Notes under the pieces: generated by a model | What the model was told of the DNA's origin: nothing | Seen by the model: only the letters and a program-made list of their open reading frames with translations | The model's database searches: none | Assembly (NCBI RefSeq): GCF_019703515.2 | Contig: NC_059385.1 | Span: 34,770,001-34,834,000, forward strand | Origin: Myxocyprinus asiaticus | Taxonomy: Eukaryota; Chordata; Actinopteri; Cypriniformes; Catostomidae | Length of the DNA stretch: 64,000 nt | Reading direction: 5' to 3' | Shown: in pieces, positions 53,288 to 64,000 of the stretch | Numbering within the stretch: position 1 is the stretch's first letter | Layout of the letters: every line of letters begins with the position of its first letter | Program-made: the position numbers and the translations under genes

Positions 53288-54426
53288 TGTCTTCATAGAA
53301 CAATTATGAAACAGGGTGTATCAAATCTCACCGGTTAAAGAACTAAAAACTAGCAAAGTGCGCAGAGCTCGCTGTCCAACCCTCGCATGGCGTCACGCGA
53401 CTCGGAGGCTTGCAATGTCTTACCCCAAGGCGTTGTCCCCACAAGTTCCATTTCCACAGCCTCCAGATTTGGAGCTCCATGTGCGGGAGCTGTTTGGGAT
53501 TTTGGCTTTGTGTCTGAGAGGATTGGAGTGCAAACGGACATCTGATTCTTCCTCGTGTTTGTCGCCCTTCCCCTAAGCGAAAGCGTGAGTCTCGTCGGAC
53601 ATGCTCTGAGGCCTAGATCGGCAGCCATTTCACATGAACAAAGCATGTGAAAGAGATACCATGCGCGTCGACCCATCGCCATTAAAAAACGCTGTAAGAG
53701 AGAATTCGTTATTGGAAGAGAACAAATAGGCCCCTTTGTCCCTATTGGCTTTTTCTGTGTCGTTTTGGGAGAATGCACATGAATAAGGCAATGAATAAAG
53801 CGGCCTCGGCCTTTCTCCCCTCCCCGTTCAAAGCGAACTATTCGCAGCGGAGGGGATCATGAATGGACGGTTGAGCCCAGCTGCAGAACGAGGGGATCTA
53901 AATAAGAGAATATGCCCCAATGGAGTGATGACGAACCAACGCACGGAGTGCTTCGTTGGTGCCATTATTCTTTGGGGATTCTATCAGGAGATGGCAGGAT
54001 TTCAACAATTTTTGCTTTCGCTCGTTCAAGGACCACGCGGGCATTCTGGCGAGATGAGAGATGCGCACTGCTATCTCTGCTCCATTTTTCAGTGACGGTA
54101 TGGATGTCGCTCTTTTCAGTCAACTGTTGGATCTACACACATTTGTTTTGCAGTCCAACTAAGTGCATTGCATTAAGGAATGCCTTTGAGTTAATAGACT
54201 CCATTTGGACTTTCCCTCGTTCCCCCCCCCCCGAGGCTTGCACTGGGGAACAAGTTGGTCAGGGCAATACTTTTTTCCACGAGGGTGTTTCATGCTATCC
54301 GGGTACTACACGTTATTCCCCAGTTATTTGCCAGAATTGGTTTAGTGTCTAACCCGTTTTTCAGTACACCAATTTAGCTCAGTTTTCCCTGTAATTTACG
54401 TTGGCGAACGAGCATTGAATATTTTC

Positions 54427-55120
54427 AGCTTGAGTTTTGCTTCTGCCTCCATGACCAATGTTCACGTGGCACGCGTAATATAACTCACTGTACAATAAAT
54501 ATAGGTCTACACACAAGCCTGATGGGCTTGCTTGTAACAAAGGATGAGCCCCCATTCAGTGAACAAAATTGGACCATATAAATGTATCCGTTTCTCTCCT
54601 GTTTGCCCTTCGGTCAGTATCAGGATGAGTTTGCCGTTATACACGCCTCGAACGTCCGCCAATGAAAATATGGTAAAATTTTCCCCTGCAGCTTGCTGGG
54701 GAGCGAACATTAAAAAAAATGCTTCACGAATTCAGCCTCTGTCTTCATGACCAAGGGTCTTGACACATGCATAATTTGATGTTCATCAAGCACAAGCGTC
54801 CACAAAACACAGTGAACATAAGCCCCACACATTGTCCCCACATAAAGAATGCTGGGGCCATTGTGGCAAACCTCCTTGCTCTCAATTCCCTAAATGTTCG
54901 CACATACTTTCCCATTCTATGCTAGGGAAGATGGTTTATCTGGCGTTCTCTGCTGTAAATGCATTCAGAGTGACCGCTTTTAATAATTGCCTGATCGAAT
55001 TTGGCCTCTGTCTCCATGACCAAAAGTTGAGACATGCGTAACAGAATTAGATGTTCATCAAGCACAAGTGTACACAAAACACAGTGAACATAAGCACCAC
55101 ACGTTGTCCCCCCATAAAGA
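54427..55120 (+). repeat. Diverged tandem repeat within the DIRS element, period about 280 bp
   Basis: A unit starting 'gcctctgtctccatgaccaa' occurs near 54444, 54730 and 55005. The second and third copies also share 'gatgttcatcaagcacaag', 'cacaaaacacagtgaacataag' and 'cacattgtccccacataaag'. The first copy is more eroded. Confidence 0.65.
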
Positions 55121-56410
55121 AAATCCATATTCAGATTGTGCCTATGCACAGGCGATTTCTCAGATTCCCGTTCAGGGGCAAAGCGTACCAATTTTGTGTC
55201 CTTCCGTTCGGACTTGCACTGGCACCATGCATTTCCACAAAATTCTTTGATGCAGCATTGATGCCCTTGAGGCTTCACGGCATCTGTGTTTTGAATGATC
55301 TCTTTGATTGGTTGGTGTTAGCCCACGCAGAGACTTTGGCTGTCCAGTATCAAGATGTCGTTCTCAGCCATTTGTGCAATCTAGGGCTGCGTGTAAACCT
55401 AGACAAGAGTGTTCTGTTGCCAGGGCAACAGATTAGTTTCTAGGAGTGGAGTGGACTGGACTCGCGGGCGATGCAAGCATACCGGTCTCCAGTTCACATT
55501 TCTATCATTACGCCAGTGTTTAGCGATGTTCAGAGTGGGACGCGTTCTCCCTGCGAGAACATTTTAAAGGCTTTTGGGGCTCATGATCACGGCTTCCGCT
55601 GTCATTCCCCTGGGCATGTTGCATGCAAGACCTTTTCAGTGCTGGATGAACGTTCCGTCTCAAAGTGACGTGTGGGTGCAACCAAACTCTGTTACATTGG
55701 AAACGGACCCGCCTTCTGATGTCAGGCGTTCCGTTAGGAATGGTGTGTCGCAGCAAGGTGATAACAACAGAAGCCTTCTCCACGGGTTGGGGCGCTGTAT
55801 ACGAGGGTCCTCCAGCCTATGGGGTTTGGACGGGCCAGCGGCAATATTAGCACATAAACTGTCTGGAGATGTTCACCATGCTGCTGGCGTTAAAGTTTTA
55901 CTTTACCTGATGAGCCATGTCCTCATCAGGTCGGTCAACAGGACGGTGGTGTCCTACATCAATCGCCAGGAAGGAGTGTGCTCTCATGCCATGCTGAGGC
56001 AGGCACGTCACATTCTTTTCACTTCAAGCGAGATGTCGCACTGTCCCCTCTGGTTTTCCCTCTCGCCCCCTGGCACAGCTGGGCATCGATGCGTTGGTGC
56101 ATCAGTGGCTGACAGCGCGTCTTTACGTGTTTCTATCGATCAGTCTGCTGCACGGGACAGCATTTGGCACCCTCAGACGGATTTTTGGAAGTTATGGGTA
56201 TGGCCTCTCAATGGGGTGCACTTTTGAATGATGGGTTATCTCCCACTGTGGTTGATACTATTCTAAATGCTAGAGCTCCATCAACTAGGAGGCTTTATAT
56301 GGTCAGCTGCTGTATTTTTGCTTCTTGGTGTACAGCGCGAGGTGAAAATCCAGTTAACTGCCCTGTCGGTACAGTGCTGGAATTTTTGCAGGAGCGTTTC
56401 GGGGCCAGGG
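55110..56410 (+). pseudogene. DIRS reverse transcriptase, RNase H and recombinase remnants
   Basis: The RT shows HRRFLRFPFRGKAYQFCVLP followed by FGLALAP, then LNDLFDWLVLAHAETLA, in which the catalytic YLDD box has decayed to DLFD. LGLRVNLDKSVLLPGQQ follows. RNase H-like sequence reads TEAFSTGWGAVYEGPPAYGV WTG near 55770-55840 and VVSYINRQEG near 55950. The recombinase core-binding domain reads LSPTVVDTILNARAPSTRRL and NPVNCPVGTVLEFLQERF. Frames are separated by stops and shifts. The order RT, RNase H, recombinase is that of DIRS1-like elements. Confidence 0.82.
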
Positions 56411-56864
56411 TTCTAAACATGTTTAGGCACTTATTTTTCAGAACAAATACCACTGTTTGCATCATAGACACCATTTATCTAACCAGTGTAATTAGTGCCC
56501 CATTGATGTGCTGCCTTGTTTTGTCACAATGCTGAAAATTAAAACTGCAAGTTCACAACATGAAACAAGAGACAAATACCAAAAAAACTCTGAGGAAGAG
56601 TCATTTTTCTCCATTTTATTTGCTATAAAGACCAAAATAGGTAGATTTCATTATAAAATGCTTCAAATGGGGTAGAAATCTAATTAAAAATTTTTTGACA
56701 AAAGCTATGCAAGAGTAAAAGATACAGCTTAAGCCAGTTTGATTTTCATTTGCTGAACCCAGAGATTTATTTGCACAATAAATGGTGCTAATATAAGTTA
56801 GTCCTTGAGCCCTGGAGATCTTTGAGAAAAAAGAGAATGATAGATAAAAAATTTGAATAAAACA

Positions 56865-56869
<5 letters not shown>

Positions 56870-56940
<71 letters not shown>
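56870..56940. repeat. (TA)n microsatellite
   Basis: About 35 uninterrupted TA units lie near the presumed distal end of the MAP3K1 3' UTR. Confidence 0.95.
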
Positions 56941-56944
<4 letters not shown>

Positions 56945-57246
56945 GGGTGAACTTTGGTAGAAGAAAAATGCTATAGGACACCTGAGGTAGAAAAGACTGG
57001 AATAAAACAGCAATAGACGATCTTCACATAAAAAGTACCACCAAGTGACAAGAAACAGCATAATTTCAAACAAGTCAGTTCGGCCCAGATCAAAAAGCCC
57101 ACAAAATAACAGAGGCAGAGAATAAAAATATATAGTAACCAAGCTAGTTGAGACAGTGAAAACTGAACAAAAATTACAGGTGACAAACTCAAATAATACT
57201 GATTAGATTTGATCAATTTGACTGAAACAGACTCCTTTGCAGTATA

Positions 57247-57306
<60 letters not shown>

Positions 57307-57307
57307 G
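57247..57307. repeat. (TG)n-(TA)n microsatellite
   Basis: About 21 TG units are followed by about seven TA units. Confidence 0.95.
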
Positions 57308-58617
57308 AGTGCATAAATTTAAAGCTTTTATAGACACATTGAGTAAAAAAGAAAAGAAAAAAAAATACACTCAATGCACAAACAAAAATATGCTTTTATG
57401 AAGATGTGTGGTTAAAAAAAAAAAAAAAAAAAAACCTATGCAGGAGTCAAGTAAAATACATTTAGCTACCAAAATTCATATTTACATTTGAACTCTTTAA
57501 GCTTATATAAGTTTGTATTCCACATAAAATAGTAGAATTTGCATTAAATATCTAAAAATATTCTTGAAATAATTGTTTCAAACCAAATAAACTTACCGCT
57601 AAATTTAATTTTTAACGGCCTGGATTTTCATACAACCTTTTAACCTAAAAAGCAACAACACTTGAAGAGCTATAGTTCATTCACCTGACATGGTTTCAGA
57701 ACATGTTCATTATTTCTGGGAAAAATGTTATAGTTATAGTATAGCGAAATGTGATCCCTCCACCGAAATGCTTAACAGCATGAACACTTGTAATGAAGTA
57801 AATAAAAACCTGGAGGTAAACTAGACATCCTCAGGTCACTGAACCTTTCAAACATGTACTAAAAGGAAGCTTAACAGTTCTGAATCAAATCACTTACAAA
57901 AACTCATTAAAGTGAAAAGAACAGCACCAAAATAATGGCTAATCCGTAAATAACCGCTGAATAGAAAATGAAATGTCAACTTCAACTCAATCATGAGTCA
58001 AGAGCCAAAATAACAAAATAATAAAATAAGTGAATCACAACATATAAATGGAAAAGCAGCAAACAGAGTTGGAGATCAGAAATGGTGTTCCAGTGAGACT
58101 TTTTAAACGTGAAACAAAATTCACACACACAGTCTTAAACTGGGCGATAGCGCGTAACCAGTTCCCAATAACATCCAGTAAACGAAAATATTTAAAATCA
58201 TACATTTAAACCCATATGATCTCCATTTAGAAAAAAAAAAAAAAAAAAAAAAAAAAGAAACGTATCGGCATCATAAGAATTCACATTCAGCATTGTGCTA
58301 GTTCAACTAGCAAAGTTTTACCTTTCTCCAAAACATTCACGACCGTATGAAAATGAAATGTGTTAAATGTGAGAAGACTTAAAGGAATATTACGGGTTCA
58401 ATACAAGTGAATCATGTTTACAGGCATATTGTTTAAGTCTTGTGGCTATACTTTTGAAACTGTGAGTATTTTAGCATTCAAAAATTGAAAGTGAGTATTT
58501 TAGCATTCAAAAATTGGCCTCTATTAACTTCCATTGTAAGTTCCTCACTGGAACCAAGAGTTTTTTTTGTTGTTGTTGTGGTAATTAACATTATGCCCCA
58601 ATTTTGTCGATTGAGCT

Positions 58618-59525
58618 TAAAGGGATAGTTCACCCAAAAATGAAAATTCTCTCATTATTTACTCACCCTCATGATATCCCAAGTGTGTATGACTTTCTTT
58701 CTTCACCAGAACACATTTGAAGATAAATAGAAAAATATCTTCAGCTCAGTAGGTCCTTAAAATGCAAGTGATGGAGATTTCTCTTTTGAAGCTCCAAAAA
58801 TCACAGACAGTCAGCATAAAATTCATCCACATGACTCTAGCGATTAAATGAATGTCTTCTAAAGCAACACAATTGCTTTTGGTGCAAAAAAGATCAATAT
58901 TTAAGTACTTTTTAACTCTAAATCATAATTTCCCGTAAGCTTCACAAGAGGGTGAAGATCACGCGGCCTCTTGCATGACGTATTCGTGTTGCTATGGATA
59001 CAGAGGTAATCTCACGTTCTCCACTTGGTTGAGACATCCAGGATATGCACAAACACACCATTGTGAGTAAAGAAACAGATAAATACAGATCTAAACTTAA
59101 CCAACCAAGTTACTGTACAACGTTCCTCCTCCTCACTTGTCTACAGCGCTGCTCTTCCGGCTGCGACGCACGTGCCTCAGTTCTCGCGTTTCAAATGCCA
59201 ACACGATTATGTCACACGTGCGTACCGCTGCTTACCGGAAGCATGATTTAGAGTTAAAAAGTACTTAAATATTGATATTTTTTCACACCAAAAGTGATCA
59301 TGACATTAATTTCACAGCTGGAGTCATATGGATGACATTTATGCTGACTGTCTGTGATTTTTGGAGCTTCAAAAATCGGATCACCATCCATTTGCATTTT
59401 AAGGACCTACTGAGCTGAGATATTTTTCTATTTTTCTTCAAATGTGTTCTGGCGAAGAAAGAAAGTCATACACACCTGGGATATCATGAGGGTGAGCAAA
59501 CAATGTGAGAATTAGTTTAACTAGT
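58618..59525. mobile_element. Foldback MITE with both arms, in the MAP3K1 3' region
   Basis: The left arm (58618-58960) begins aaagggatagttcacccaaa aatg. The right arm (about 59260-59525) is its inverse, with 'tcttcaaatgtgttctggcgaag', 'cacacctgggatatcatgaggg' and a degraded outer end. The centre holds a CpG-rich segment also found, partly inverted, at 20680-20778. No ORF is present. If transcribed it would fold into a long hairpin. Confidence 0.8.
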
Positions 59526-60376
59526 ATTGAACTCGGAATAATTCCTTTAACATAGGGGCCATTAAACTTGCTTCTAGAATGTTCTTTCAACTGTTCCATC
59601 ATTTACTCACCCTCATGTTATTCCAAACCCATATGCTGTTATTTTGTCCATGGAACATAAAAATACCCATTTTTGAAGAATCATTACATAGCTCTTTTCC
59701 ATGCAACAACAGTTCACAGTGATCACGTGTCTCAAATTCTTCTGAAGTCATACGTTAAATCATCATTCACTGATAATGCTGCCCTCTGCTGAAGCTCGTC
59801 TGACCAACATTACTGACACCAAAATGGCATTGGTAATGTTTAATAATTAAACAAGACACAGCACTTTTTAATTCTAGATGCGAACATGGGCGAAACATAA
59901 TCATTGGCAGATGGTCCTGCTAAACTATTCTTTTGACATTTTTACTTTTGTGTTCCACAGAAAAAAATAACACAATATAGTTTGGGAAGAAAATAAGGTT
60001 GCGTAAATAATGACATAATGATGACACTCGTTGCTTCTTCAACAAAGTTCTTCATCCACCTTAACTGACCGAAACAGATTGACCCCTCTAAAAATAAAGA
60101 TGTGCAGATTTTCAACCATTCTGTTAGGAAAATTCGTTTGCAAGTCGCTTTGGATAAAAGTGTGGGCTAAATGCATAAACGAATGAAGAAATCTTAACTA
60201 ACAGAAATGGCACTTTTATACAGACACTCTTATTCCTGTAGCCATGTTTTATGCATCATGACACAGTATTGTGGGACCTGTTGAATGTGACTGAACTAGC
60301 ACAGAACATGACAGTACGAGGCACAGGCCAGATGCGGCCCTCAGTAGTATAACGTCTTGGCAGATGAAGACAGATT

Positions 60377-60526
60377 CTACCAGCTGTGGCGGAAGATGGG
60401 GTGCTTCAGCAGCTCTCTGGAGGGCGGCCGGTCGGAGGGCTGAAGCTCGAGGCAGCGCAGGGTAACGTCCCGTAGGCCGGGTGACAGGTGTGGGGGGATA
60501 TTGGGTGCTGTGGTAGCACTGGCGAT
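60377..60526 (-). CDS. map3k1: Last coding exon of MAP3K1 (MEKK1), partial gene
   Basis: MAP3K1 is a MAP kinase kinase kinase that activates the JNK and ERK cascades; its kinase domain is at the C-terminus. This minus-strand exon begins after cacccag| (60527) and encodes 49 residues, from [20 protein letters not shown] through [15 protein letters not shown] to [14 protein letters not shown], with TAG at 60379-60377. It is the end of kinase subdomain XI, with the conserved Arg of the DRP motif. From memory it agrees with the vertebrate MAP3K1 tail at almost every position. All other exons lie to the right, beyond the window. No break is seen. Confidence 0.95.
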   Translation of the reverse strand: MASATTAPNIPPHLSPGLRDVTLRCLELQPSDRPPSRELLKHPIFRHSW

Positions 60527-61059
60527 CTGGGTGAGGAGACAGAGATTAGAGAGTCAAGTTGGTCAATACTGAATGAATGAAACAACATGTCTAAAGTGAG
60601 CGTTGGGGAGTAGTTAAGTAAAATTAGTGACACTACTAACTTAACTAAATTTTTCAGTAGCATGACAGTAGTTCAGCTATTGTAACAATAGTGTAGCCCA
60701 GAATTTACCAACTGGGGTGCCGTCTGATGAGATCGTGCTGTGTAAAAAATCCTTCAAACAATTCCAAAATCCCAAAATGCATATAAACATTTACAAAATG
60801 GAATATCATACATTTCTCATTCACAAATAAAATATTGTTTCACTCTCACACTTGTGCGCACACATGCAGCATTCCACAGCTCAAAAGGACACTTGATGAG
60901 CGTACAGTGAGCCAAGTGTAGGGCTTTACTGCTGGTTTAGATCAGTGTTACTATCTGTAGTTATTAATTAATATTTAAATTAATCAATTGAATCTAACTC
61001 ATTAAAACCTCATATGGGGCTCCAGTAAATGTAGTGTGCTACGTTTAGGAGCAAGTTTG

Positions 61060-61300
61060 GTTATTAGCAATAATTAATAATTATCAAAGATAGTCATTAA
61101 TTATTAAAATCAATAGAACATTGATGAGAATCAATGTTAGCTTTTTTAAATCCTTTAAATCAACAGTTATCAAAGATAATCGTTAATTGTTAACGTCAAT
61201 GAAACATTAATTAAAATTAACACTAGCTTATTGATCATTCAAATTCAATCAAAGATAATTATCAATTATCAAAAATCAACAGAATATTAATAAGGATTAA
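61060..61300. repeat. Three diverged tandem units rich in 'atcaaagataat'
   Basis: Near 61080, 61155 and 61245, 'tatcaaagatart' is followed within 50 bp by 'rtcaatrraacattaat' and 'attaacactagc'-like words. The period is roughly 75-95 bp. Confidence 0.5.
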
Positions 61301-61329
61301 CACTGATGGGGCACCACCCTGGAATCAGG

Positions 61330-61666
61330 GACTAATAACCAAATAGTAAAACAGTCTCAATATTAGATTGTTTTCTTAGGAAAATCGACATCCGAAGAAT
61401 ATCGATTTTCGGGAAAAAAAACAATGAATGAAGGTTTGAATCCGAGCACTGACATCCCGTCAGTATGACACAGGCGTATGCAAAACAAACCAAAACACTT
61501 CTCTTTGTAATATAAACAAAGTTTATTTATGCAGTAATATCAATTAATATTTAATACAATGCAGTCAATAAACTTCCGATTTACCACTACAAACTAAACA
61601 GTGATATGATTAGATATGGAAATAAAAATAATCCTATAACACATAAGGTGTGTGTGTGTGTGTGAG

Positions 61667-61707
<41 letters not shown>

Positions 61708-62882
61708 TTAGTAAGAGAGGGAGAGAGAGAGAGAGAGAAGTGACAGCCCTAAAGCTGATTTCGCGATCGTGGGAGAGAAAGCAGCTGTTTAGTTCATCGC
61801 TCAGAGACGCGGTGGACAGCAAAACAGTCCCACCTTGTTTGACTCTTTAATGGATGAACTCAGTTGCTGTCTCACCCGCGATGGCGAAATTGCACAACAG
61901 TCCAATTTGGTTGGACCACAATACAGCAAAACAAATTCATGATAATTAATACCCTGAGTATTAATAATGAGCGGACATGGCGGTCCGTAAACTGTACAAG
62001 CAAAAACCTTGAAACACAAGAATAACACACTATAATATTCTATCTCTGCCCAGACGTAAACCTCTTACTTGAATCGCATGAGGACACAGGTAGAATGTAT
62101 TTTCCTCCGTCCTTTAACTTTGACCCGGTTCCTTGAGGCTCGTGTGATGACAGGAGGCCGTTTCTTCGCTCTGTCGGCGGGCGGTACGGCTGTTGATTCT
62201 CGGCGGGCTGGCGGAGAACTCAGAAATGTCGACTTGATTGAAGATGGAAGAGAAATCTTTAATCTCTTCACTTCTGCAGGCAAACGGATGAAGATGCAAA
62301 TTGCTCGGCGGTCTCCTTCGGATCCGTTAGAGTGTTTGGTGGAACACAGAGTAATCTCAACTCGTCCAGCGAGATGGAGATTGTATGGCCACAGTTTCAA
62401 GTCGGACATTACTTCCTTGTGCCATGAGGTTGCACCGGAGAGCAGCAAAAAAAAAAAGCTACGTCTATATTCGGTGAACAAAGTCGCTGGAAGCAACTCA
62501 CGAAACATTTCAGAGGTATTTCAACTCCTGATGATGTCATGTTTGAGGGACGTTCTGTTGTGTGCCTCATCCAATAGGAGTTGAGAGTTCGATCCTTTAG
62601 TGAGCAAGGCTTCATGGATTTGTAGTCTGTTTTGGACTCCCTTTGTTTGATTTTGGCGCGATTTTTATCAGTAAAATTTATGACATGGAATGTGTGGGGG
62701 CTGAGTTAGGTTTTACGACTTGTGTTAGGCCTGCCTTTGTCTTCTATCTGAATACATGAGGCCCAACACAAGGAAGCGCATCATTACACTGTGTCTCTAC
62801 AAGCGAGAGACATGATAAAACATTCCTGTTTATAATAAATGAAGCTGTCTACATTGAAGTGATCTAGTTTTGCCTCGTCACA
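61330..62882. other. Uncharacterised GC-richer segment, possibly a retroelement remnant
   Basis: The stretch 62065-62584 is open on both strands (147 codons minus, 171 codons plus) and CpG-rich. The minus strand begins TGTGACGAGGCAAAACTAG at about 62882, which looks like an LTR start, but I found no matching second copy, primer-binding site or polyprotein. I do not assign a gene. Confidence 0.25.
61648..61740. repeat. (TG)n and (GA)n microsatellite
   Basis: TG runs (61650-61664 and 61670-61706) are followed by a GA run (61718-61738). They cause false Cys/Val and Ser/Leu frames on the two strands. Confidence 0.95.
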
Positions 62883-63599
62883 TTGTGGTGCTCTCTCATA
62901 TTAAATCTGACAAGAAATGCAGAAATAGCAAACATTCTTTTTTTATTATGCTTTCAGAACAGCTGCAGGGTGAAGAGAAACAGACTACTACATCATCCTC
63001 TTAAACACCTGATACATCTCATCTCCATCTGACATGTACAGGTATTTCCTCTGCCCTGTGAATCAGTCATTTTAATAATGAGTAGGCCTGTGTACCAATT
63101 CTCAAAATATAAATACTATACTATTCATAATATACATGCATAATATTCAAAATATAATCTTACTATCTTTATTGTACTGTACATATTATCTATTTTCAGT
63201 AAACATCATAACTAATGTAGCAGCAAGGTCCCCTCTTTCAAGATTTCATCTGTTAATTTTCAGTGCATTTTGACAACTTTAAACTGGAGGGCATTGACTT
63301 ATTAACCCTGTAAAGCCTGACATATGAAAGAATTGTCCATTTATTTATTTTTTTATAATTTTTTTAACATAACACTTTTTTTTAGTACCACTAAAACTAT
63401 AATTTTTTCATTTATTTATGTATCCTATTTGATACATTAGGCTTTAAAGGTCGTTATCCTCCTGAGCAATTCATTTTTGTGTAGGACATTTGTTATTTAA
63501 ATTTCTCTTAGCCCATACATCCAAATCTTGGGGTATTATCAGAGGACTCCCTGGGCTTTTCAGAGATACCAAATGTTTGAGAGTTTGGCCATGACAAAC

Positions 63600-64000
63600 A
63601 TCCAACACCTATATCATCCATGTGAAAAACGAACTGCCCCCTTAAACTTAATAGCTGGTTGTGCCACCTTTAGCAGCAACAACTGCAACCAAATGCTTCT
63701 GTAGATCACTGGAGATCAGTCTTTCACAACACTGTGGTGGAATTTTGGAATTGAAGAACTTAGTTCAGCCATATTGGAGGGTTTCTCAGCATGAACTGCC
63801 CGTTTAAGGTCCTGCCACAGCATCTCAATCGGGTTCAAATCAGGACTTTGACTAGGCCACTCCAAAACTTTAATTTAGCTTCTTTTCATCCAGTTGTGCT
63901 TGAGGTTCAACTTACAGACTGATGACTGGAAGTTCTCCTTTACGATTTTCTGTTAGAGAGCAGAATTCATGTTTCCCTCAATTACAGCAAGTTGCCCTGG
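63600..64000 (-). mobile_element. Tc1/mariner fragment, runs off the window
   Basis: On the minus strand 63851-63790 spells [17 protein letters not shown], the conserved third-catalytic-residue block of Tc1 transposases. It continues toward 63655 with degraded C-terminal sequence ending in AKGGTTS. The left inverted repeat would lie near 63480-63600 but is not clear. The N-terminal part lies beyond the window edge. Confidence 0.75.

Larger units (their letters stand above)
48022..53401 (-). mobile_element. L1/Tx1-type LINE, copy D, nearly full length, inactive
   Basis: On the minus strand it starts at 53401 with gtcgcgtgacgccatgcgag (the family 5' end). It continues through ORF1 (53287-52500), a spacer with tandem units and a CA/A-rich tract (52090-52180), ORF2 (51710-48360) and a partial 3' UTR, ending near 48022 without the final 3' segment. 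It shares the 280-bp endonuclease deletion with copy C. A SINE-like insert (50367-50610) splits ORF2. Confidence 0.88.
53402..56535 (+). mobile_element. Decayed DIRS-type (tyrosine-recombinase) retrotransposon
   Basis: From left to right there is a possible gag stretch (about 53440-53580, PDLELHVRELFGILALCLRG), a region of about 1.3 kb containing three diverged tandem units, a reverse transcriptase (55120-55440), an RNase H part (about 55740-55980) and the N-terminal half of a tyrosine recombinase (56225-56410). The catalytic Arg-His-Arg-Tyr part of the recombinase and the right terminal repeat are missing. DIRS elements integrate with a recombinase instead of an integrase. The whole copy is full of stops. 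Confidence 0.8.
56615..60376 (-). other. map3k1: Probable 3' UTR and downstream flank of MAP3K1
   Basis: No coding exon is seen left of the MAP3K1 stop codon at 60377. Minus-strand AATAAA signals occur at 56771-56766 and 56620-56615, so a 3' UTR of up to about 3.7 kb is possible. MAP3K1 genes generally have long 3' UTRs. The stretch also holds a foldback MITE, TA and TG microsatellites, A-runs (57414-57434 and 58231-58256), and a 'aagtcgctttggataaaagtg' motif near 60140, common in fish repeats. The true end of the transcript is unknown. Confidence 0.45.
60527..64000 (-). other. map3k1: MAP3K1 last intron (partial)
   Basis: I found no further kinase-like exon up to the window edge. The intron holds AT-rich DNA with imperfect repeats of 'taattatcaaagataat..attaa' (61060-61300), a TG/GA microsatellite, a GC-richer unknown segment (about 61330-62880) and a Tc1 fragment at the right edge. 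Confidence 0.6.

Noticed and set aside
53350..53778. 142-codon minus-strand frame spanning 53401
   Set aside because: It crosses the boundary between LINE D and the DIRS element and has no motif.
56616..57216. Minus-strand hydrophobic frames (81-121 codons)
   Set aside because: They include or border the 35-unit TA microsatellite and lie in presumed MAP3K1 3' UTR, with no recognisable domain.
60406..60663. 85-codon minus-strand frame starting at 60663
   Set aside because: It reads the MAP3K1 exon in the wrong frame; the correct frame ends in the kinase tail and TAG at 60379-60377.
1..64000. CRISPR array, operon, phage or plasmid features
   Set aside because: The spliced vertebrate genes and eukaryotic transposons exclude a prokaryotic origin; the regular repeats seen are microsatellites or transposon-internal tandem units.

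Overview
The window is vertebrate nuclear DNA, most likely from a cypriniform (carp/minnow-like) fish. The species call is inference: it rests on two spliced vertebrate genes and on a repeat landscape typical of these fish (several Tc1/mariner families, a Rex1-like LINE, a DIRS element, L1/Tx1-type LINEs, a tRNA-derived SINE, hAT-type MITEs and the common foldback family that opens with 'agttcacccaaaaatgaaa'). There are no bacterial features, CRISPR arrays or rRNA genes.

Two host genes are recognisable, both on the minus strand. HMGCS1 (cytosolic HMG-CoA synthase) is complete in its coding part: nine coding exons between 36820 and 18734 join to 1560 nt (519 residues plus stop) with every splice phase consistent, and the catalytic Glu95, Cys129 and His264 are present. 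Its 5' side has two candidate non-coding first exons: a near one whose donor is at 39675, and a distal one whose consensus donor CAG|GTAAGT is at 43763/43762. The distal one sits beside a cluster of CCAAT boxes and, further upstream, a perfect SRE-1 decamer next to a further CCAAT box. MAP3K1 is represented only by its last coding exon (60526-60377), a probable long 3' UTR to its left, and intron sequence to its right that runs off the window.

Layout. 1-1620: mostly unique DNA with one weak exon candidate. 1621-15692: a dense stack of mobile elements (minus-strand LINE tail; full-length but dead plus-strand L1/Tx1-type LINE 'A'; an uncharacterised repeat; a decayed Tc1; a Rex1 fragment; two more Tc1 copies separated by microsatellites, the second carrying a nested TIR element). 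15693-36820: HMGCS1 3' flank, exons and introns. Intron 6 is about 10.2 kb and holds most of the inserted DNA: a foldback arm, a 2.7 kb long-inverted-repeat element with an unrecognised ORF, LINE 'B' and LINE 'C' (C is split by a SINE). 36821-46095: HMGCS1 5' region with a hAT nested in a foldback MITE, another hAT-like MITE and a hairpin-rich repeat. 46096-56535: a decayed L2/CR1-like LINE with an SGNH-type ORF1, LINE 'D' (minus) and a decayed DIRS element. 56536-64000: MAP3K1 3' end and intron, with a foldback element, microsatellites and a Tc1 fragment at the edge.

The two host genes share no obvious pathway: HMGCS1 makes HMG-CoA for the mevalonate route, and MAP3K1 is a MAPK-cascade kinase. 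The most interesting signals are the possible sterol/NF-Y promoter upstream of HMGCS1, the 20779-23457 inverted-repeat element with its own ORF, the identical internal deletion shared by LINE copies C and D, a 101-bp insertion with a ribozyme-like core, and the hairpin repeat near 45.5 kb. No identification here was checked by database search.
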